Part shown: positions 27,188-37,702 of the stretch, in pieces | Layout of the letters: each line of letters opens with the position of its first letter | Position numbering within the stretch: the first letter of the stretch is position 1 | Assembly (NCBI RefSeq): GCF_003201195.1 | Contig: NZ_QICQ01000002.1 | Span: 62,001-126,000, forward strand | Reading direction: 5' to 3' | Source of the DNA: Nitrosomonas eutropha | GTDB lineage: Bacteria > Pseudomonadota > Gammaproteobacteria > Burkholderiales > Nitrosomonadaceae | DNA: 64,000 bases | Notes under the pieces: generated by a model | What the model saw: only the letters and a program-made list of their open reading frames with translations | What the model was told of the DNA's origin: nothing | Database searches by the model: none | Program-made: the position numbers and the translations under genes

Positions 27188-27972
27188 GTCATGCTCCAAA
27201 GAGAAGCGGCCACAATCACGGCCACGGCCAGCAACGCGGCCAGAACAGTCCAGAATACCGGGATGTCGTGCACTGCAGATTTGAAAACATATTCAGCGTG
27301 CGGCACTCCAAACAGAAATCCCTGCCATATCTGCGCTCCCGCCCAACTCCACAGCAGCCAAACGATGAGAACACTGACAACGGTCGCAGCATTACTCAGG
27401 CTCAACAAATAGATCATCGCGAAAAATACAGGAAATACCGGCGCGCCGAGGGCGGCGAGAACTGAGAGCGTGGTTGCCGCACCCAGACGCGGCATCGCCC
27501 GCGCCAAGCCCGGCCGCAGGCCGACGTAGACATCACCCCAGCGGTTGCACAAGCAATGACTGACCAGAGCTAGCGCCAGCACGGTCACAGATAGGCATGC
27601 CATTACCGCGCTCAGCTCTATTGCGCCGGCCCCGCCAATGACGCCGATCCAAGCCAGCGCCCAGGCCGAGCTCGCATAAAATCCGATCCAGATGTCGAGA
27701 TCGCGAGTCGACAGCATACGCCAAGCGTAGAAAAGAGATGTGCCGGTTGCCCACGCAAGCACGGCAGATGTCCATGCCTGTGAAAGATGCATGCTGGCTC
27801 CGGAAATCAGCCACACGCCGATTTGCGGCCAAATCAGCAGCAAGGCTGCGCGCAACCACACCAAGCGCACCGCACGCAATACGGTGTTGAAAACCATGCT
27901 AAACGGGAATAGCGGCAGAAAAAAAACTGCCAACAATGCCATCAGTGAGATCATCATCGGTGTCGTCTCCAT
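27172..27972 (-). CDS. Uncharacterised multi-pass membrane protein of the DAB operon
   Basis: A 266-residue, strongly hydrophobic protein with about eight predicted membrane segments, for example MALLAVFFLPLFPF near the start, LSVTVLALALVSHCL in the middle and VFWTVLAALLAVAVIV near the end. I do not recognise a family. It starts three bases after dabB and overlaps dabA, so it is embedded in the DAB operon and probably works with that complex, perhaps as an extra transmembrane partner. The classical two-protein DAB system lacks an equivalent that I know of. A truncated copy lies at 23360-23598. Confidence 0.8.
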   Translation of the reverse strand: METTPMMISLMALLAVFFLPLFPFSMVFNTVLRAVRLVWLRAALLLIWPQIGVWLISGASMHLSQAWTSAVLAWATGTSLFYAWRMLSTRDLDIWIGFYASSAWALAWIGVIGGAGAIELSAVMACLSVTVLALALVSHCLCNRWGDVYVGLRPGLARAMPRLGAATTLSVLAALGAPVFPVFFAMIYLLSLSNAATVVSVLIVWLLWSWAGAQIWQGFLFGVPHAEYVFKSAVHDIPVFWTVLAALLAVAVIVAASLWSMTWLMH

Positions 27973-27975
27973 GAA

Positions 27976-29670
27976 TCAAACCCAGCGCAGCCATACGTTC
28001 ACGCGCTTGGAGCCGTCTTGTAGCATGCGCCCCAGACGCGCAAACACATCAACCACGTAGAACTCGCGCGAGAACAAAGCGTAAAGATTGAGGTAAACGA
28101 TATTCCTGACCCTCGAACGTCCACCCATATTCGAGGAGTCAGCGTACAAAATGACGAGCCATGCTGCCACCAAGATCAAGGTCAGCACCACCACGATGAT
28201 ATCGAAAACAATCAGATCGACTCCTGCTGCGGCATATATCGCATTTACCAGAGTTGCGTCGGGATAGAGGAACTGCTCGAACAGATGCCCTATTATCGTA
28301 TAACCCACAACGACGATGACAAACGACAGGAAGATCATTCCCATCAACCGCCATGGATTCTCGGTAGACAAACGGTGAATCGAGAAAAAGACCTGGGCAC
28401 CCGTGATCCAGCCGAAAAACAGCAGAATGACCGCCCCTTGCTTATGCACGAAATCAGCTGCCACCAGCAGATGCGAAAAGCCGAGCACGAAGGCCGGAAC
28501 TAGCACTGTCACTGCCAATGCGACCAACCAAGGCAGGCGCACCAAGCGCAGCGGCTTACGTTCGACTACCGAGGTGTAGATATCGTCAGGAGGCACGCCA
28601 TCGTTGCGGCGCGCATCGCTGATCACACCACCCGACCCGAGAAACAGCGTAGCCTTGAACAGACCGTGGGCAACAAGATGGTACACTGCGAGCGAAAATG
28701 CTCCGAGCCCGCACTCCATCACCATGAAACCCATCTGACCCATCGTTGAGTAACCCAGCGATTTCTTGATATCGTTTTGCGTGAGCATCAGTGCCGATCC
28801 AATCAGCGCGGTCAACAATCCAACCGTGAACACCACGTGCAGCACGTCCGACGTGTGTACGAACAAGGGGGCAAAACGGTTGAGCAAAAAGCCGCCGGCG
28901 TTGACGATACCGGCATGCATCAGTGCCGACACCGGGGTTGGCCCCTCCATTGTGTACGGCAACCAGGAATGCAGCGGAAACTGCGCGGAACGCGCAAACG
29001 CAGCCAACGCCACCAGCATCGCTGCAGTGCTTGTCGCCGGCCAGCCGGCGACTGTCACGTCGGGATTGGCCGCGATGCGCGCGAACAGTTCGGACAACTG
29101 CATCGTGCCGTAAGCGTGTCCAAGCACAAGAGCCGCCCCGAGCAAAGGCAGGTCGCCGGCGCGATAGGTGATGAAAGTCCAGAACGCATAGCGTCCGCTG
29201 GCCGCGCGCGTGGTGTCGTGTCCCAGCAGGAAGTACAGTAGCACCCCCACCAGGAACCAGGACATGACCAGCGTGAGCAAGTCGGATGCGCACACCAGCA
29301 GCAAAATGTTCGCCGTCATCAGGTCCAGCAACGCGAAGAACCGCGCATAGCTGGGCTCGTCAGCCATATACTGCACCGCGTACATATGCACGATCAAACT
29401 AATGCCCGAGACCAGTATCGCCATGACTACGGCTAAGTGGTCAAGGATTAAGGTCAGCGGCCCGGCGCGCAACACCAGGACCTGTTCAGCCGGCATTTGC
29501 AGTACCGCAATCAAGAGGGCCAGCGCCAGCAGCAGAGTCAATCCCATGAAACCTGTGCTGATCCGCGCAGCCAGATGCTTGGCGGAGCGAGACATCAACG
29601 GTGCGGCGACGGCAGAAAGAACCGGCAGGGCCGGCAAAGCCACTAGACAAAACGCGACCCAATCGTTCAC
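27976..29670 (-). CDS. dabB: DabB, NuoL/MrpA-like membrane subunit of the DAB complex
   Basis: A 564-residue proton-conducting transporter of the NuoL/NuoM/NuoN-Mrp family, with about 14 membrane segments. The family core EGPTPVSALMHAGIVNAGG and the following KKSLGYSTMGQMGF are well kept. In the segment matching TM5 of NuoL, the usual WEG motif reads WFL, so the conserved glutamate is absent. It is paired with dabA and not with other complex I genes, so it is DabB and not part of respiratory complex I. I chose GTG 29670 (after GAGG); the frame is open upstream to a GTG at 29739. Confidence 0.9.
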   Translation of the reverse strand: MNDWVAFCLVALPALPVLSAVAAPLMSRSAKHLAARISTGFMGLTLLLALALLIAVLQMPAEQVLVLRAGPLTLILDHLAVVMAILVSGISLIVHMYAVQYMADEPSYARFFALLDLMTANILLLVCASDLLTLVMSWFLVGVLLYFLLGHDTTRAASGRYAFWTFITYRAGDLPLLGAALVLGHAYGTMQLSELFARIAANPDVTVAGWPATSTAAMLVALAAFARSAQFPLHSWLPYTMEGPTPVSALMHAGIVNAGGFLLNRFAPLFVHTSDVLHVVFTVGLLTALIGSALMLTQNDIKKSLGYSTMGQMGFMVMECGLGAFSLAVYHLVAHGLFKATLFLGSGGVISDARRNDGVPPDDIYTSVVERKPLRLVRLPWLVALAVTVLVPAFVLGFSHLLVAADFVHKQGAVILLFFGWITGAQVFFSIHRLSTENPWRLMGMIFLSFVIVVVGYTIIGHLFEQFLYPDATLVNAIYAAAGVDLIVFDIIVVVLTLILVAAWLVILYADSSNMGGRSRVRNIVYLNLYALFSREFYVVDVFARLGRMLQDGSKRVNVWLRWV

Positions 29671-29876
29671 GACAGATATGTCCTCGATAAAGGGAAAGAG
29701 AAATGCGTCAAGATGTGGACCCGCTCTTCCGGATTGCACTGGACGCCCGTTTCTGAACCGAGGCGAACCCTATCCATCCATTCGCATCGGCAATGCCATC
29801 CTAAAGGCAGTCAAAGGATAATGAAAATTTGAAATTCTTATTTAGAACATAAGAAAAAATTATGCTTTACCCGGGC

Positions 29877-30701
29877 AGTGTAGTCACAAGATATTTGCCC
29901 CAAGAGCGATACACCTGATTTGCACGGCAGTAAGAAAGGGAGAGGTATTTTTAGCATATCGTGTAGCAATACCACGCCATCTTTTTAGATGAAGGAAAGT
30001 ATTTTCAAAGAGATACCTCAGTTTATACAATTCATTATCATAATGATCTTTGCATTTTCCTATTTTTTTGGTGGAATAACAACGTTCATCTTCTGTTTTT
30101 TCGCCTGTTCAATAATGAACATTACTGTCATAACCGTAATCAGCCAATAGATAATCGACATCGATTCCTTCAATCAGGTGGCCAGCTTGCGTGCAATCAG
30201 CAGTGGCATCTTGCGTGACAAGGATTCTGATCGGCATACCATGCGCATCCACAGCCAGATATATTTTGGTGTTGAGCCTCCTTTTGTCCGACTCATATCC
30301 TGATTACCACCTCTGGCTCCACTGGCATGGGGGTGAACCTTGCAGTGGCTGGCATCAATCATCAGCCATTCATAATCTGGGTCATCAATCAGAATTTCCA
30401 GCAACTTTTCCCAGATACCCTTATCATGCCAGCGAATAAAGCGGCGATGGGTGTTGCTCCAGCCTCCGTAGTCCGGCGGTAAATCCCTCCATGGAGCGCC
30501 TGTTCTTATATCCAGAAAACAGCATTGAAAATCGACGATTATCTGCAGCCACCTCTCCCTATACTCCTTCGCACCCCGGTAAATGACCCTCCAGCAATGC
30601 CCATACCTTATCCGAAATATCATGTCTGCGATGTGATTGTGTCATATGAAATCCTTTTGTTTTTTAAAAGAATCTCAAATTTTTAATCTCATGACTACAC
30701 T
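29877..30701 (-). mobile_element. IS5-family insertion sequence, inactivated
   Basis: The ends carry a perfect 10-bp inverted repeat AGTGTAGTCA (29877-29886 and, inverted, 30692-30701), giving an 825-bp element. The minus-strand transposase begins near 30645 (MTQSHRRHDISDKVWALLEG). It meets a TAG and frame changes in the first third, then continues as WSNTHRRFIRW and LMIDASHCKVHPHASGARGG, an IS5-type DDE region. Further frame changes follow before the far end (RWRGIATRYA). It cannot make a full transposase. I see no target-site duplication, as if one flank was lost by rearrangement. Confidence 0.85.
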
Positions 30702-30707
30702 ATCTAA

Positions 30708-30971
30708 AAACTTCGCGATGGTGGTTTTGATTTTGTTGTTTCCGACTGGAACATACCCAATATGGATGGATTAGCCATGTTACAAAATGTCCGTGCGGAT
30801 GATGCATTGAAAGACATCCCCGTGCTGATGATCACCGCCGAAGCCAAGAAAGAAAACATTATTGTCGCGGCTCAAGCCGGCGCAAGCAGGTATATCGCCA
30901 AACCTTTTACTGCAGCCACACTCGACGAGAAACTGAACAAAATTCTTCAGAATATGGCGGTACATGCGTAA
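30708..30971 (+). pseudogene. cheY truncated at its 5' end by the IS5-family element
   Basis: The remaining frame begins a few bases after the IS end and reads [20 protein letters not shown]. It then gives the CheY C-terminal half with [14 protein letters not shown] and the lysine motif [15 protein letters not shown]. The phosphoacceptor Asp is in VVSDW. Roughly the first 40 residues, including the acidic metal-binding pair, are absent, and no matching piece lies on the far side of the IS. A downstream ATG (30763) could give only an inactive fragment. Confidence 0.88.
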
Positions 30972-31013
30972 ACCTGGAGTTTTTATTGATTAGTCAATAG
31001 GTATTGCCAAAAA

Positions 31014-31615
31014 ATGAACAGCAGCTTGGATACTAATGAAAAAATTGTAGATCATCTGAAATGGGTTACGAGAGTGATATACAGTTGATTGGCCGAGCTT
31101 GGACATGATCAGCGTTTGCAACAAATTACATTATTAGCAAAACAACTCAATCTGCCAAATCTACTCCGTTCGCGGTAGAGGATGCCAAGCCCATCCTTGA
31201 GAATCTGTCTGCAAACGCCGAAAGTTTACATAAATTATGGAAGCAGATACCTGAAGAAACCGTAACCACCATAGCAAACGAACCTGTTATACATCGTGCA
31301 CTCAAGCAGACTCTTGATTTTCTGAATGAAGTTCCGGATCAAACGGCTGCCACACAAATCTATCTGACAGAAATTCTGGCAGCACAAAACTTTCATGATC
31401 TGACAGGCCAGTTTGTCCAGAGAATCTTGCAAACAATTGAAACAATTGAGAGGGGAAACTCAACAATTGTTGGGAGATACTCCGGCCAGCAAAGAAATAG
31501 CAACCAAACCGAGTAACAATCTATTAAACGGCCCGGAAATTAACCCAAAAAACAAGAAGATGTTTACGTCAACCAGGCACAGGTTAATGATCTGCTGGCA
31601 AAATTGGGATTCTAA
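31014..31615 (+). pseudogene. Decayed cheZ (CheY-P phosphatase)
   Basis: The start MNSSLDTNEKIVDHL is followed by frame breaks. The conserved CheZ motif AAQNFHDLTGQFVQRI is readable near 31385-31430. The gene ends with QVNDLLAKLGF at 31583-31615, which is the C-terminal CheY-binding helix of CheZ. At least two frameshifts prevent a full product. It follows the truncated cheY by 42 bases, the usual cheY-cheZ order, so both signal-output genes at this locus are dead. Confidence 0.85.
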
Positions 31616-31673
31616 AATCATTATTACAAAAGCAGTTTCTAACTAATGGGGGATAGTTACGTCTTAAAGATGA

Positions 31674-31850
31674 TTACTTGTCATAAAACGTAACTATCCC
31701 TGTATCCACATCGTACATTCCACCTTCCAAAGCAATTTCCTTGTTATCCAGCAAAGTAGTCAGATTGCCCAGTTTGATACCGTGGCACGCGCCCTTGACT
31801 GCACCACATTTGGAATTCACCTGTTTCTCAATATCACTCCTGCATGTAGA
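31674..31850 (-). pseudogene. Beta-carbonic anhydrase remnant (C-terminal part)
   Basis: The minus strand reads NSKCGAVKGACHGIKLGNL. This carries the CGAVKGA zinc-cysteine motif of beta-carbonic anhydrases, which normally follows a histidine three residues earlier. It then continues with TTLLDNKEIALEGG and ends with MYDVDTGIVTFYDK and a TAA stop. The normal 60-80 residues between the two parts are missing. Upstream DNA to about 31900 is too decayed to read. The His ligand position reads NSKC instead of GHTKC. No functional enzyme can be made. Confidence 0.8.
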
Positions 31851-32024
31851 AAAACGATGATAGCCATTTGTGAATCGTTCGATACAAGGCTCGGGGAGGG
31901 TTCAATACTTTATAAAAACAGGTAAAAAAATTTCTGTATGTTGGATGCATGTCGGGCAAAGGGCGACGAAGCGGCAGAGTTATTTCCAGGCTTCCAGAAA
32001 CAGATAAACGATCAACTGCAATTT

Positions 32025-32621
32025 TCAGGGTGACTTATCCGCATTTCTCAAAAGAACCAGTACAGCGCCACTTCCCCCATGTTCAGGCAGCGCCTGGCAA
32101 AAAGCGAGCACATCATCATGGCGCATCAGCCAGTTGCCTGTCAGAATTTTTAGTACCGGTCTGCGGTTCTTTGAACTGAGTCCTCTGCCATGAATAACAC
32201 GTACACAGCGATATCCCTGCAAAATAACAGCCTCCAGAAATGTCATCAATACCCGATACGCCTCATCCCGATTTAATCCATGCAGATCAAGTTCATCCTG
32301 AATAGACCAATATCCACGCCGTAGCTTGCGCAAGGTATATCGCTGCAGACCAGGACGGGCAAACGACCATTCATCACCCTCTCCTATCTCTTGCTGATGA
32401 CCGCCGGGCAAGTCATGGTCAACACAAGGCAGGATTGGTACATGAGGTTGAATAAACAGCCGGCGTTTTGATTGAGAAAGCATCACTTTCCTCCCAGTCT
32501 TGGCAAGCGGTTTAACTCCCTGCATAGCCTCGCGGAACAAGGCAGCAGCATCATGGATAGTCTCCTGACTGGATGACGGGTTATCCTTCTCTATACGTAA
32601 ATATGCGGACAGAAAATTCAT
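32025..32621 (-). CDS. Smr-domain protein
   Basis: A 198-residue protein whose C-terminal half is a Smr domain: the DLHGLNRDEAYRVL motif at about residues 112-125 and VIHGRGLSS about 30 residues later. Smr domains, found at the end of MutS2 and in stand-alone SmrA/SmrB proteins, bind or nick nucleic acids; SmrB cleaves mRNA at collided ribosomes. Which role applies here cannot be told. ATG 32621 lies five bases after the trxB stop, so the two genes are likely co-transcribed. Confidence 0.88.
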   Translation of the reverse strand: MNFLSAYLRIEKDNPSSSQETIHDAAALFREAMQGVKPLAKTGRKVMLSQSKRRLFIQPHVPILPCVDHDLPGGHQQEIGEGDEWSFARPGLQRYTLRKLRRGYWSIQDELDLHGLNRDEAYRVLMTFLEAVILQGYRCVRVIHGRGLSSKNRRPVLKILTGNWLMRHDDVLAFCQALPEHGGSGAVLVLLRNADKSP

Positions 32622-32626
32622 GGCAC

Positions 32627-33607
<981 letters not shown>

Positions 33608-33618
33608 TTAATTACAGG

Positions 33619-36210
33619 TTAAAGATTGCGTTCCACCCAGCCCGCCACACTTGTCAGAGCTTGCGGTAGCTTGTCTGGCAGCGTCCCGCCGGCCTGCGCC
33701 ATATCCGCACGCCCGCCGCCTTTCCCGCCCACCTGTTGCGCAACAAAGTTGATCAGGTCACCTGCTTTGAGCTTTGCTGTCAGATCATTGGTTACACCGG
33801 CAATAAGCATTACTTTATCGTCTTCGATGGTACCCAGCACGACAACACACGATTTCAACCGACTCTTGAAATTATCCAGTGTTTCACGCAATGTTCTAAC
33901 GTTCACATTTTCCAGCGCTGCCGCCAACACTCGTATTCCCTTGATTTCCTGCGCCTGCTCAATCAGGGAAGAACTTTGCATGCCAGCAAGCTTCGATCGC
34001 AAAACTGTGATTTCCTTCTCTACTTGTCTGACATGATCCAGCACTTGGGATAACTTCAGAGCAGCTTCGTGTGGTGCTGCCTTGAGCACATCGGAAACCT
34101 GTTGCAACTGTTGCTCCTGTTGCTGTGTGTAAGCCAATGCAGCCTCACCCGTCAATGCTTCAATCCGGCGAATACCCGCTGCCACGCCAGATTCAGCAAC
34201 AATCCGGAAGAAACCGATATCGCCACTGTGTTGCACATGAGTACCACCACATAGCTCGGTTGAAAAATCGCCCATTGATACAACACGTACCGTATCACTG
34301 TATTTTTCACCGAATAATGCCATGGCACCTTGCTTGACGGCCTCATCATAGGCCATCAACTGTGTCGCCACCTCATGGTTCTTACGGATTTGCGCATTGA
34401 CGAGATTTTCAACCTGGCGAATCTCGTTTGCCTGCATAGCACTGTTATGGGAAAAATCGAAGCGCAACCTATCAGCATCAACCAGTGATCCTTTTTGCGT
34501 GACATGATTACCCAATATCTGGCGTAATGCAGCATGCAGCAAATGTGTCGCGGAATGATTGTAGGCAGTATTGATTCGAGCAATCGGATTAACCCTGGCG
34601 ATCACCCGATCACCTGTCACCAGCCGACCACTACTCAGCATTCCGGCATGGCCAAATACCTTGGCCTGAATTTTCTGAGTATCTTTTACGGTAAAAGTGC
34701 CGCTACCTGACAGAAGTTCTCCGCTGTCGCCGGCTTGGCCACCTGATTCTGCATAAAAAGGAGTCTGATCCAGCACAACCACAGCTTCATCACCGGCCTC
34801 TATGAAATCCACATGGCTGCCTTCCTTATACAACACCAAAATATGCGCTTCATGCTGCAACGTTTCATAGCCGTGAAACTCGGTTGGTAATCCAACATAT
34901 TCAAGACCCGCCTGCATAGTGAATTTGCCGCTGGCACGTGCGCGATCCCGTTGTTGGGCCATACACATCTCAAATCCGGCCAGATCAATTCCACCTCCCC
35001 GTTCACGAGCAATATCCGCAGTCAGATCAACCGGAAAACCGAAGGTATCGTACAGACGGAAAACAACATCGCCCGGAAGCATATTACTTTCCCGAGCCAA
35101 TGCTGCTTCCAGCACTCCCATGCCATTCTCCAGTGTTTCAGCAAAACGTTCTTCTTCCTGCCTGATAACAGCGATCACATGCTTCTTGGCAGCCATCAAT
35201 TCCGGATAGGCCTGCCCCATGACATCAACCAGATCATCCACCAGCAAATGAAAAAAGGACTGTTTCTGTCCGAGCCGGTATCCATGCCGAATGGCGCGAC
35301 GCAGGATACGCCGCAACACATAACCTCGTCCTTCGTTGCCTGGAATCACACCATCCGTAATCAGGAAAGCACAGGCACGGATATGATCAGCAATAACCTT
35401 GAGCGAGTTGTTTGACAAATCCTGTTCACCGGTCACTCTGGCAGCCGCTTCAATCAAACAGCGAAACAGGTCGATTTCATAATTGCTGTGAACCTGTTGC
35501 ATAACAGCTGCAATACGCTCCAGACCCATGCCAGTATCCACCGATGGTTTGGGTAAAGGATGCAGCTCGCCACTGGTATCGCGGTTATATTGCATGAATA
35601 CCAGATTCCAGATTTCGACATAACGATCACCATCTGCATCCTCGGATCCGGGTGGGCCACCCGCCACTTCCGGGCCATGATCATAAAAAATTTCGGAACA
35701 GGGGCCACAAGGCCCTGTCTCCCCCATCTGCCAGAAATTATCTGATGTTGCAATACGCACCAGCCGGGAAGGAGCAATCTTCACCTCATTCAGCCAGATA
35801 TCCGCTGCTTCATCATCCTCCGCATATACAGTTGCCCATAGCTTATCCTTGGGAATATTTAACGGACCGGTCAGAAATTCCCAGGCAAACAAAATAGCAT
35901 TACGCTTAAAATAATCTCCAAAGCTGAAATTACCGAGCATTTCAAAAAAAGTATGATGCCGCGCGGTATAACCTACATTTTCCAGATCATTATGCTTGCC
36001 ACCTGCACGCACGCAACGCTGGGCACTGACGGCACGAACGTAAGGGCGTTTATCCTGACCAAGAAACACGTCCTTGAATTGCACCATACCTGCATTGGTA
36101 AACAGCAAGGTGGGGTCATTCCCTGGCACCAGCGGACTGGATGGCACGACGACATGCCCATGTGTCTCAAAAAAATCAAGAAATTTCTGCCTGATTTCAC
36201 TGCTTTTCAT
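33619..36210 (-). CDS. alaS: Alanyl-tRNA synthetase
   Basis: A class II synthetase of 863 residues. The order is an aminoacylation domain beginning [14 protein letters not shown], an editing domain with [12 protein letters not shown] and [13 protein letters not shown] as zinc ligands, and a C-terminal [15 protein letters not shown] segment. ATG 36210 is preferred because it gives the standard start and has GAGG eight bases upstream. An ATG at 36231 overlaps the recX stop and would add seven residues. Confidence 0.96.
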   Translation of the reverse strand: MKSSEIRQKFLDFFETHGHVVVPSSPLVPGNDPTLLFTNAGMVQFKDVFLGQDKRPYVRAVSAQRCVRAGGKHNDLENVGYTARHHTFFEMLGNFSFGDYFKRNAILFAWEFLTGPLNIPKDKLWATVYAEDDEAADIWLNEVKIAPSRLVRIATSDNFWQMGETGPCGPCSEIFYDHGPEVAGGPPGSEDADGDRYVEIWNLVFMQYNRDTSGELHPLPKPSVDTGMGLERIAAVMQQVHSNYEIDLFRCLIEAAARVTGEQDLSNNSLKVIADHIRACAFLITDGVIPGNEGRGYVLRRILRRAIRHGYRLGQKQSFFHLLVDDLVDVMGQAYPELMAAKKHVIAVIRQEEERFAETLENGMGVLEAALARESNMLPGDVVFRLYDTFGFPVDLTADIARERGGGIDLAGFEMCMAQQRDRARASGKFTMQAGLEYVGLPTEFHGYETLQHEAHILVLYKEGSHVDFIEAGDEAVVVLDQTPFYAESGGQAGDSGELLSGSGTFTVKDTQKIQAKVFGHAGMLSSGRLVTGDRVIARVNPIARINTAYNHSATHLLHAALRQILGNHVTQKGSLVDADRLRFDFSHNSAMQANEIRQVENLVNAQIRKNHEVATQLMAYDEAVKQGAMALFGEKYSDTVRVVSMGDFSTELCGGTHVQHSGDIGFFRIVAESGVAAGIRRIEALTGEAALAYTQQQEQQLQQVSDVLKAAPHEAALKLSQVLDHVRQVEKEITVLRSKLAGMQSSSLIEQAQEIKGIRVLAAALENVNVRTLRETLDNFKSRLKSCVVVLGTIEDDKVMLIAGVTNDLTAKLKAGDLINFVAQQVGGKGGGRADMAQAGGTLPDKLPQALTSVAGWVERNL

Positions 36211-36227
36211 CCTGAAAACCTCATGAC

Positions 36228-36668
36228 TCAATTCTCTATTTCCCGAGCATCACACAAAACCCTGCTTATCACTTCGGAAGGAAAGCCTTTTCCTGCCAAA
36301 TAACGAATTTGCTTCCCTCGTTCCGCCGGAGTAGACGGAACCCCGCCAAATTTTTTGTACCAAAGCGCTCGTGCACAGCAAAATTCTGTTTGCTCAAAAT
36401 CTTTCATGGCAGCTTCAATCAGATGATCGGTAATTCCCTTCATTTGCAACTCATAGCGTATTCGCCTGCTTCCATATTTACGACTGCGCGTATGGAGAAT
36501 CTGCTCAGCTGCCCTTTCATCTGACAGTAGTTTTTGCTGCTCAAGTCTGTCAAGAATATTTTTTATTTCTGCAAGTGTGCACTCATGGCGCGATAGCTTT
36601 CTTTCCAGCTCCTGCCGCGAATACTCCCGTCGGGCAAGATATCCCAGCGCGCGCGTATATAAATTCAT
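36228..36668 (-). CDS. recX: RecX, RecA modulator
   Basis: A 146-residue helical protein with the RecX pattern: [19 protein letters not shown] at the start, [19 protein letters not shown], and [11 protein letters not shown]. RecX binds RecA filaments and limits their activity. It sits two bases downstream of recA in the same direction, the usual recA-recX pair. It overlaps or abuts alaS depending on the alaS start. Confidence 0.94.
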   Translation of the reverse strand: MNLYTRALGYLARREYSRQELERKLSRHECTLAEIKNILDRLEQQKLLSDERAAEQILHTRSRKYGSRRIRYELQMKGITDHLIEAAMKDFEQTEFCCARALWYKKFGGVPSTPAERGKQIRYLAGKGFPSEVISRVLCDAREIEN

Positions 36669-36670
36669 CT

Positions 36671-37702
36671 TTATTCGCTGGGAGAAGGTGGAACAGTCCG
36701 GTTATTTGTTTCAGCAAGGTCAACTGCCGCACGTATTTTCTGTTCAATCTCATGTGCAAGATCCTTGTGCTCTTTCAGGTAGTCACGCACATTATCTCTG
36801 CCCTGCCCGATTTTCTCACCATTATAGGAATACCAAGCGCCGGCTTTCTCGATCAGTTTATGCAACACACCCAGTTCTATAATCTCGCTCTCGCGCGAGA
36901 TGCCTTCGCCGTACAAAATAGCGAAATCTGCCTGTTTGAAGGGAGGGGCAACCTTGTTTTTAACGACCTTGACACGGGTCTCATTACCAACTATTTCTTC
37001 ACCACGTTTAATTGATCCGGTACGACGAATATCCAGGCGAACGGAAGCATAAAATTTCAGCGCATTACCACCCGTGGTTGTTTCCGGATTACCAAACATC
37101 ACACCAATTTTCATGCGTATCTGATTGATAAAAATTACCGTGGTGTTGGTGCGCTTGATATTGGCGGTCAGCTTACGCAAGGCCTGCGACATTAACCTTG
37201 CCTGCAACCCCATCTGCGGCTCGCCCATTTCTCCTTCTATTTCAGCGCGGGGCGTCAGTGCCGCAACCGAATCGATTACAACAATATCAACCGATCCGGA
37301 TCGAACCAGCATATCCGTGATCTCTAGCGCCTGTTCACCGTTATCTGGCTGGGAAATCAGCAATTCCTGTACGTTAACGCCGATTTTTTGAGCATACTGT
37401 GGATCCAGTGCATGTTCTGCATCAATAAAAGCGGCTGTTCCACCAAGCTTTTGCATTTCTGCTATCACCTGCAGCGTCAGGGTAGTTTTACCTGAAGATT
37501 CCGGACCGTAAATCTCGATAATACGCCCGCGCGGAAGTCCGCCCACACCCAGTGCAATATCCAAACTCAGCGAACCGGTAGATACCACCTGGATATCTTT
37601 AGCCACATCGCTATCACCAAGCCGCATGATTGAGCCCTTGCCATACTGTTTTTCAATCTGCGCTAGTGCAGCCGTAAGTGCCTTATTTTTGTTTTCGTCC
37701 AT
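36671..37702 (-). CDS. recA: RecA recombinase
   Basis: A 343-residue RecA with Walker [10 protein letters not shown] at about residues 65-73, the MAW motif region, and Walker [13 protein letters not shown]. It is full length with an acidic C-terminal tail. It is the first gene of recA-recX-alaS. A 253-bp divergent gap separates it from adk; I did not find a clear LexA box of the CTG-N10-CAG type there. Confidence 0.97.
   Translation of the reverse strand: MDENKNKALTAALAQIEKQYGKGSIMRLGDSDVAKDIQVVSTGSLSLDIALGVGGLPRGRIIEIYGPESSGKTTLTLQVIAEMQKLGGTAAFIDAEHALDPQYAQKIGVNVQELLISQPDNGEQALEITDMLVRSGSVDIVVIDSVAALTPRAEIEGEMGEPQMGLQARLMSQALRKLTANIKRTNTTVIFINQIRMKIGVMFGNPETTTGGNALKFYASVRLDIRRTGSIKRGEEIVGNETRVKVVKNKVAPPFKQADFAILYGEGISRESEIIELGVLHKLIEKAGAWYSYNGEKIGQGRDNVRDYLKEHKDLAHEIEQKIRAAVDLAETNNRTVPPSPSE

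Larger units (their letters stand above)
19919..27410. repeat. Tandem duplication of the dabA-PII segment (two units, offset 3812 bp)
   Basis: Unit 1 runs from 19919 to about 23598 and unit 2 from 23731 to about 27410, each about 3.68 kb in direct orientation. Through both dabA genes I count four base differences: one near 20295, one near 23084, and two at 23268 and 23273 (unit 1 numbering). Divergence rises sharply at the outer edge of unit 1. The 132 bases between units are decayed cbbR sequence. The pattern fits an old duplication kept uniform by gene conversion. Confidence 0.93.

Noticed and set aside
27976-29670. NuoL of respiratory complex I
   Set aside because: No other nuo genes are nearby, and it is operonic with dabA, so DabB is the better call.
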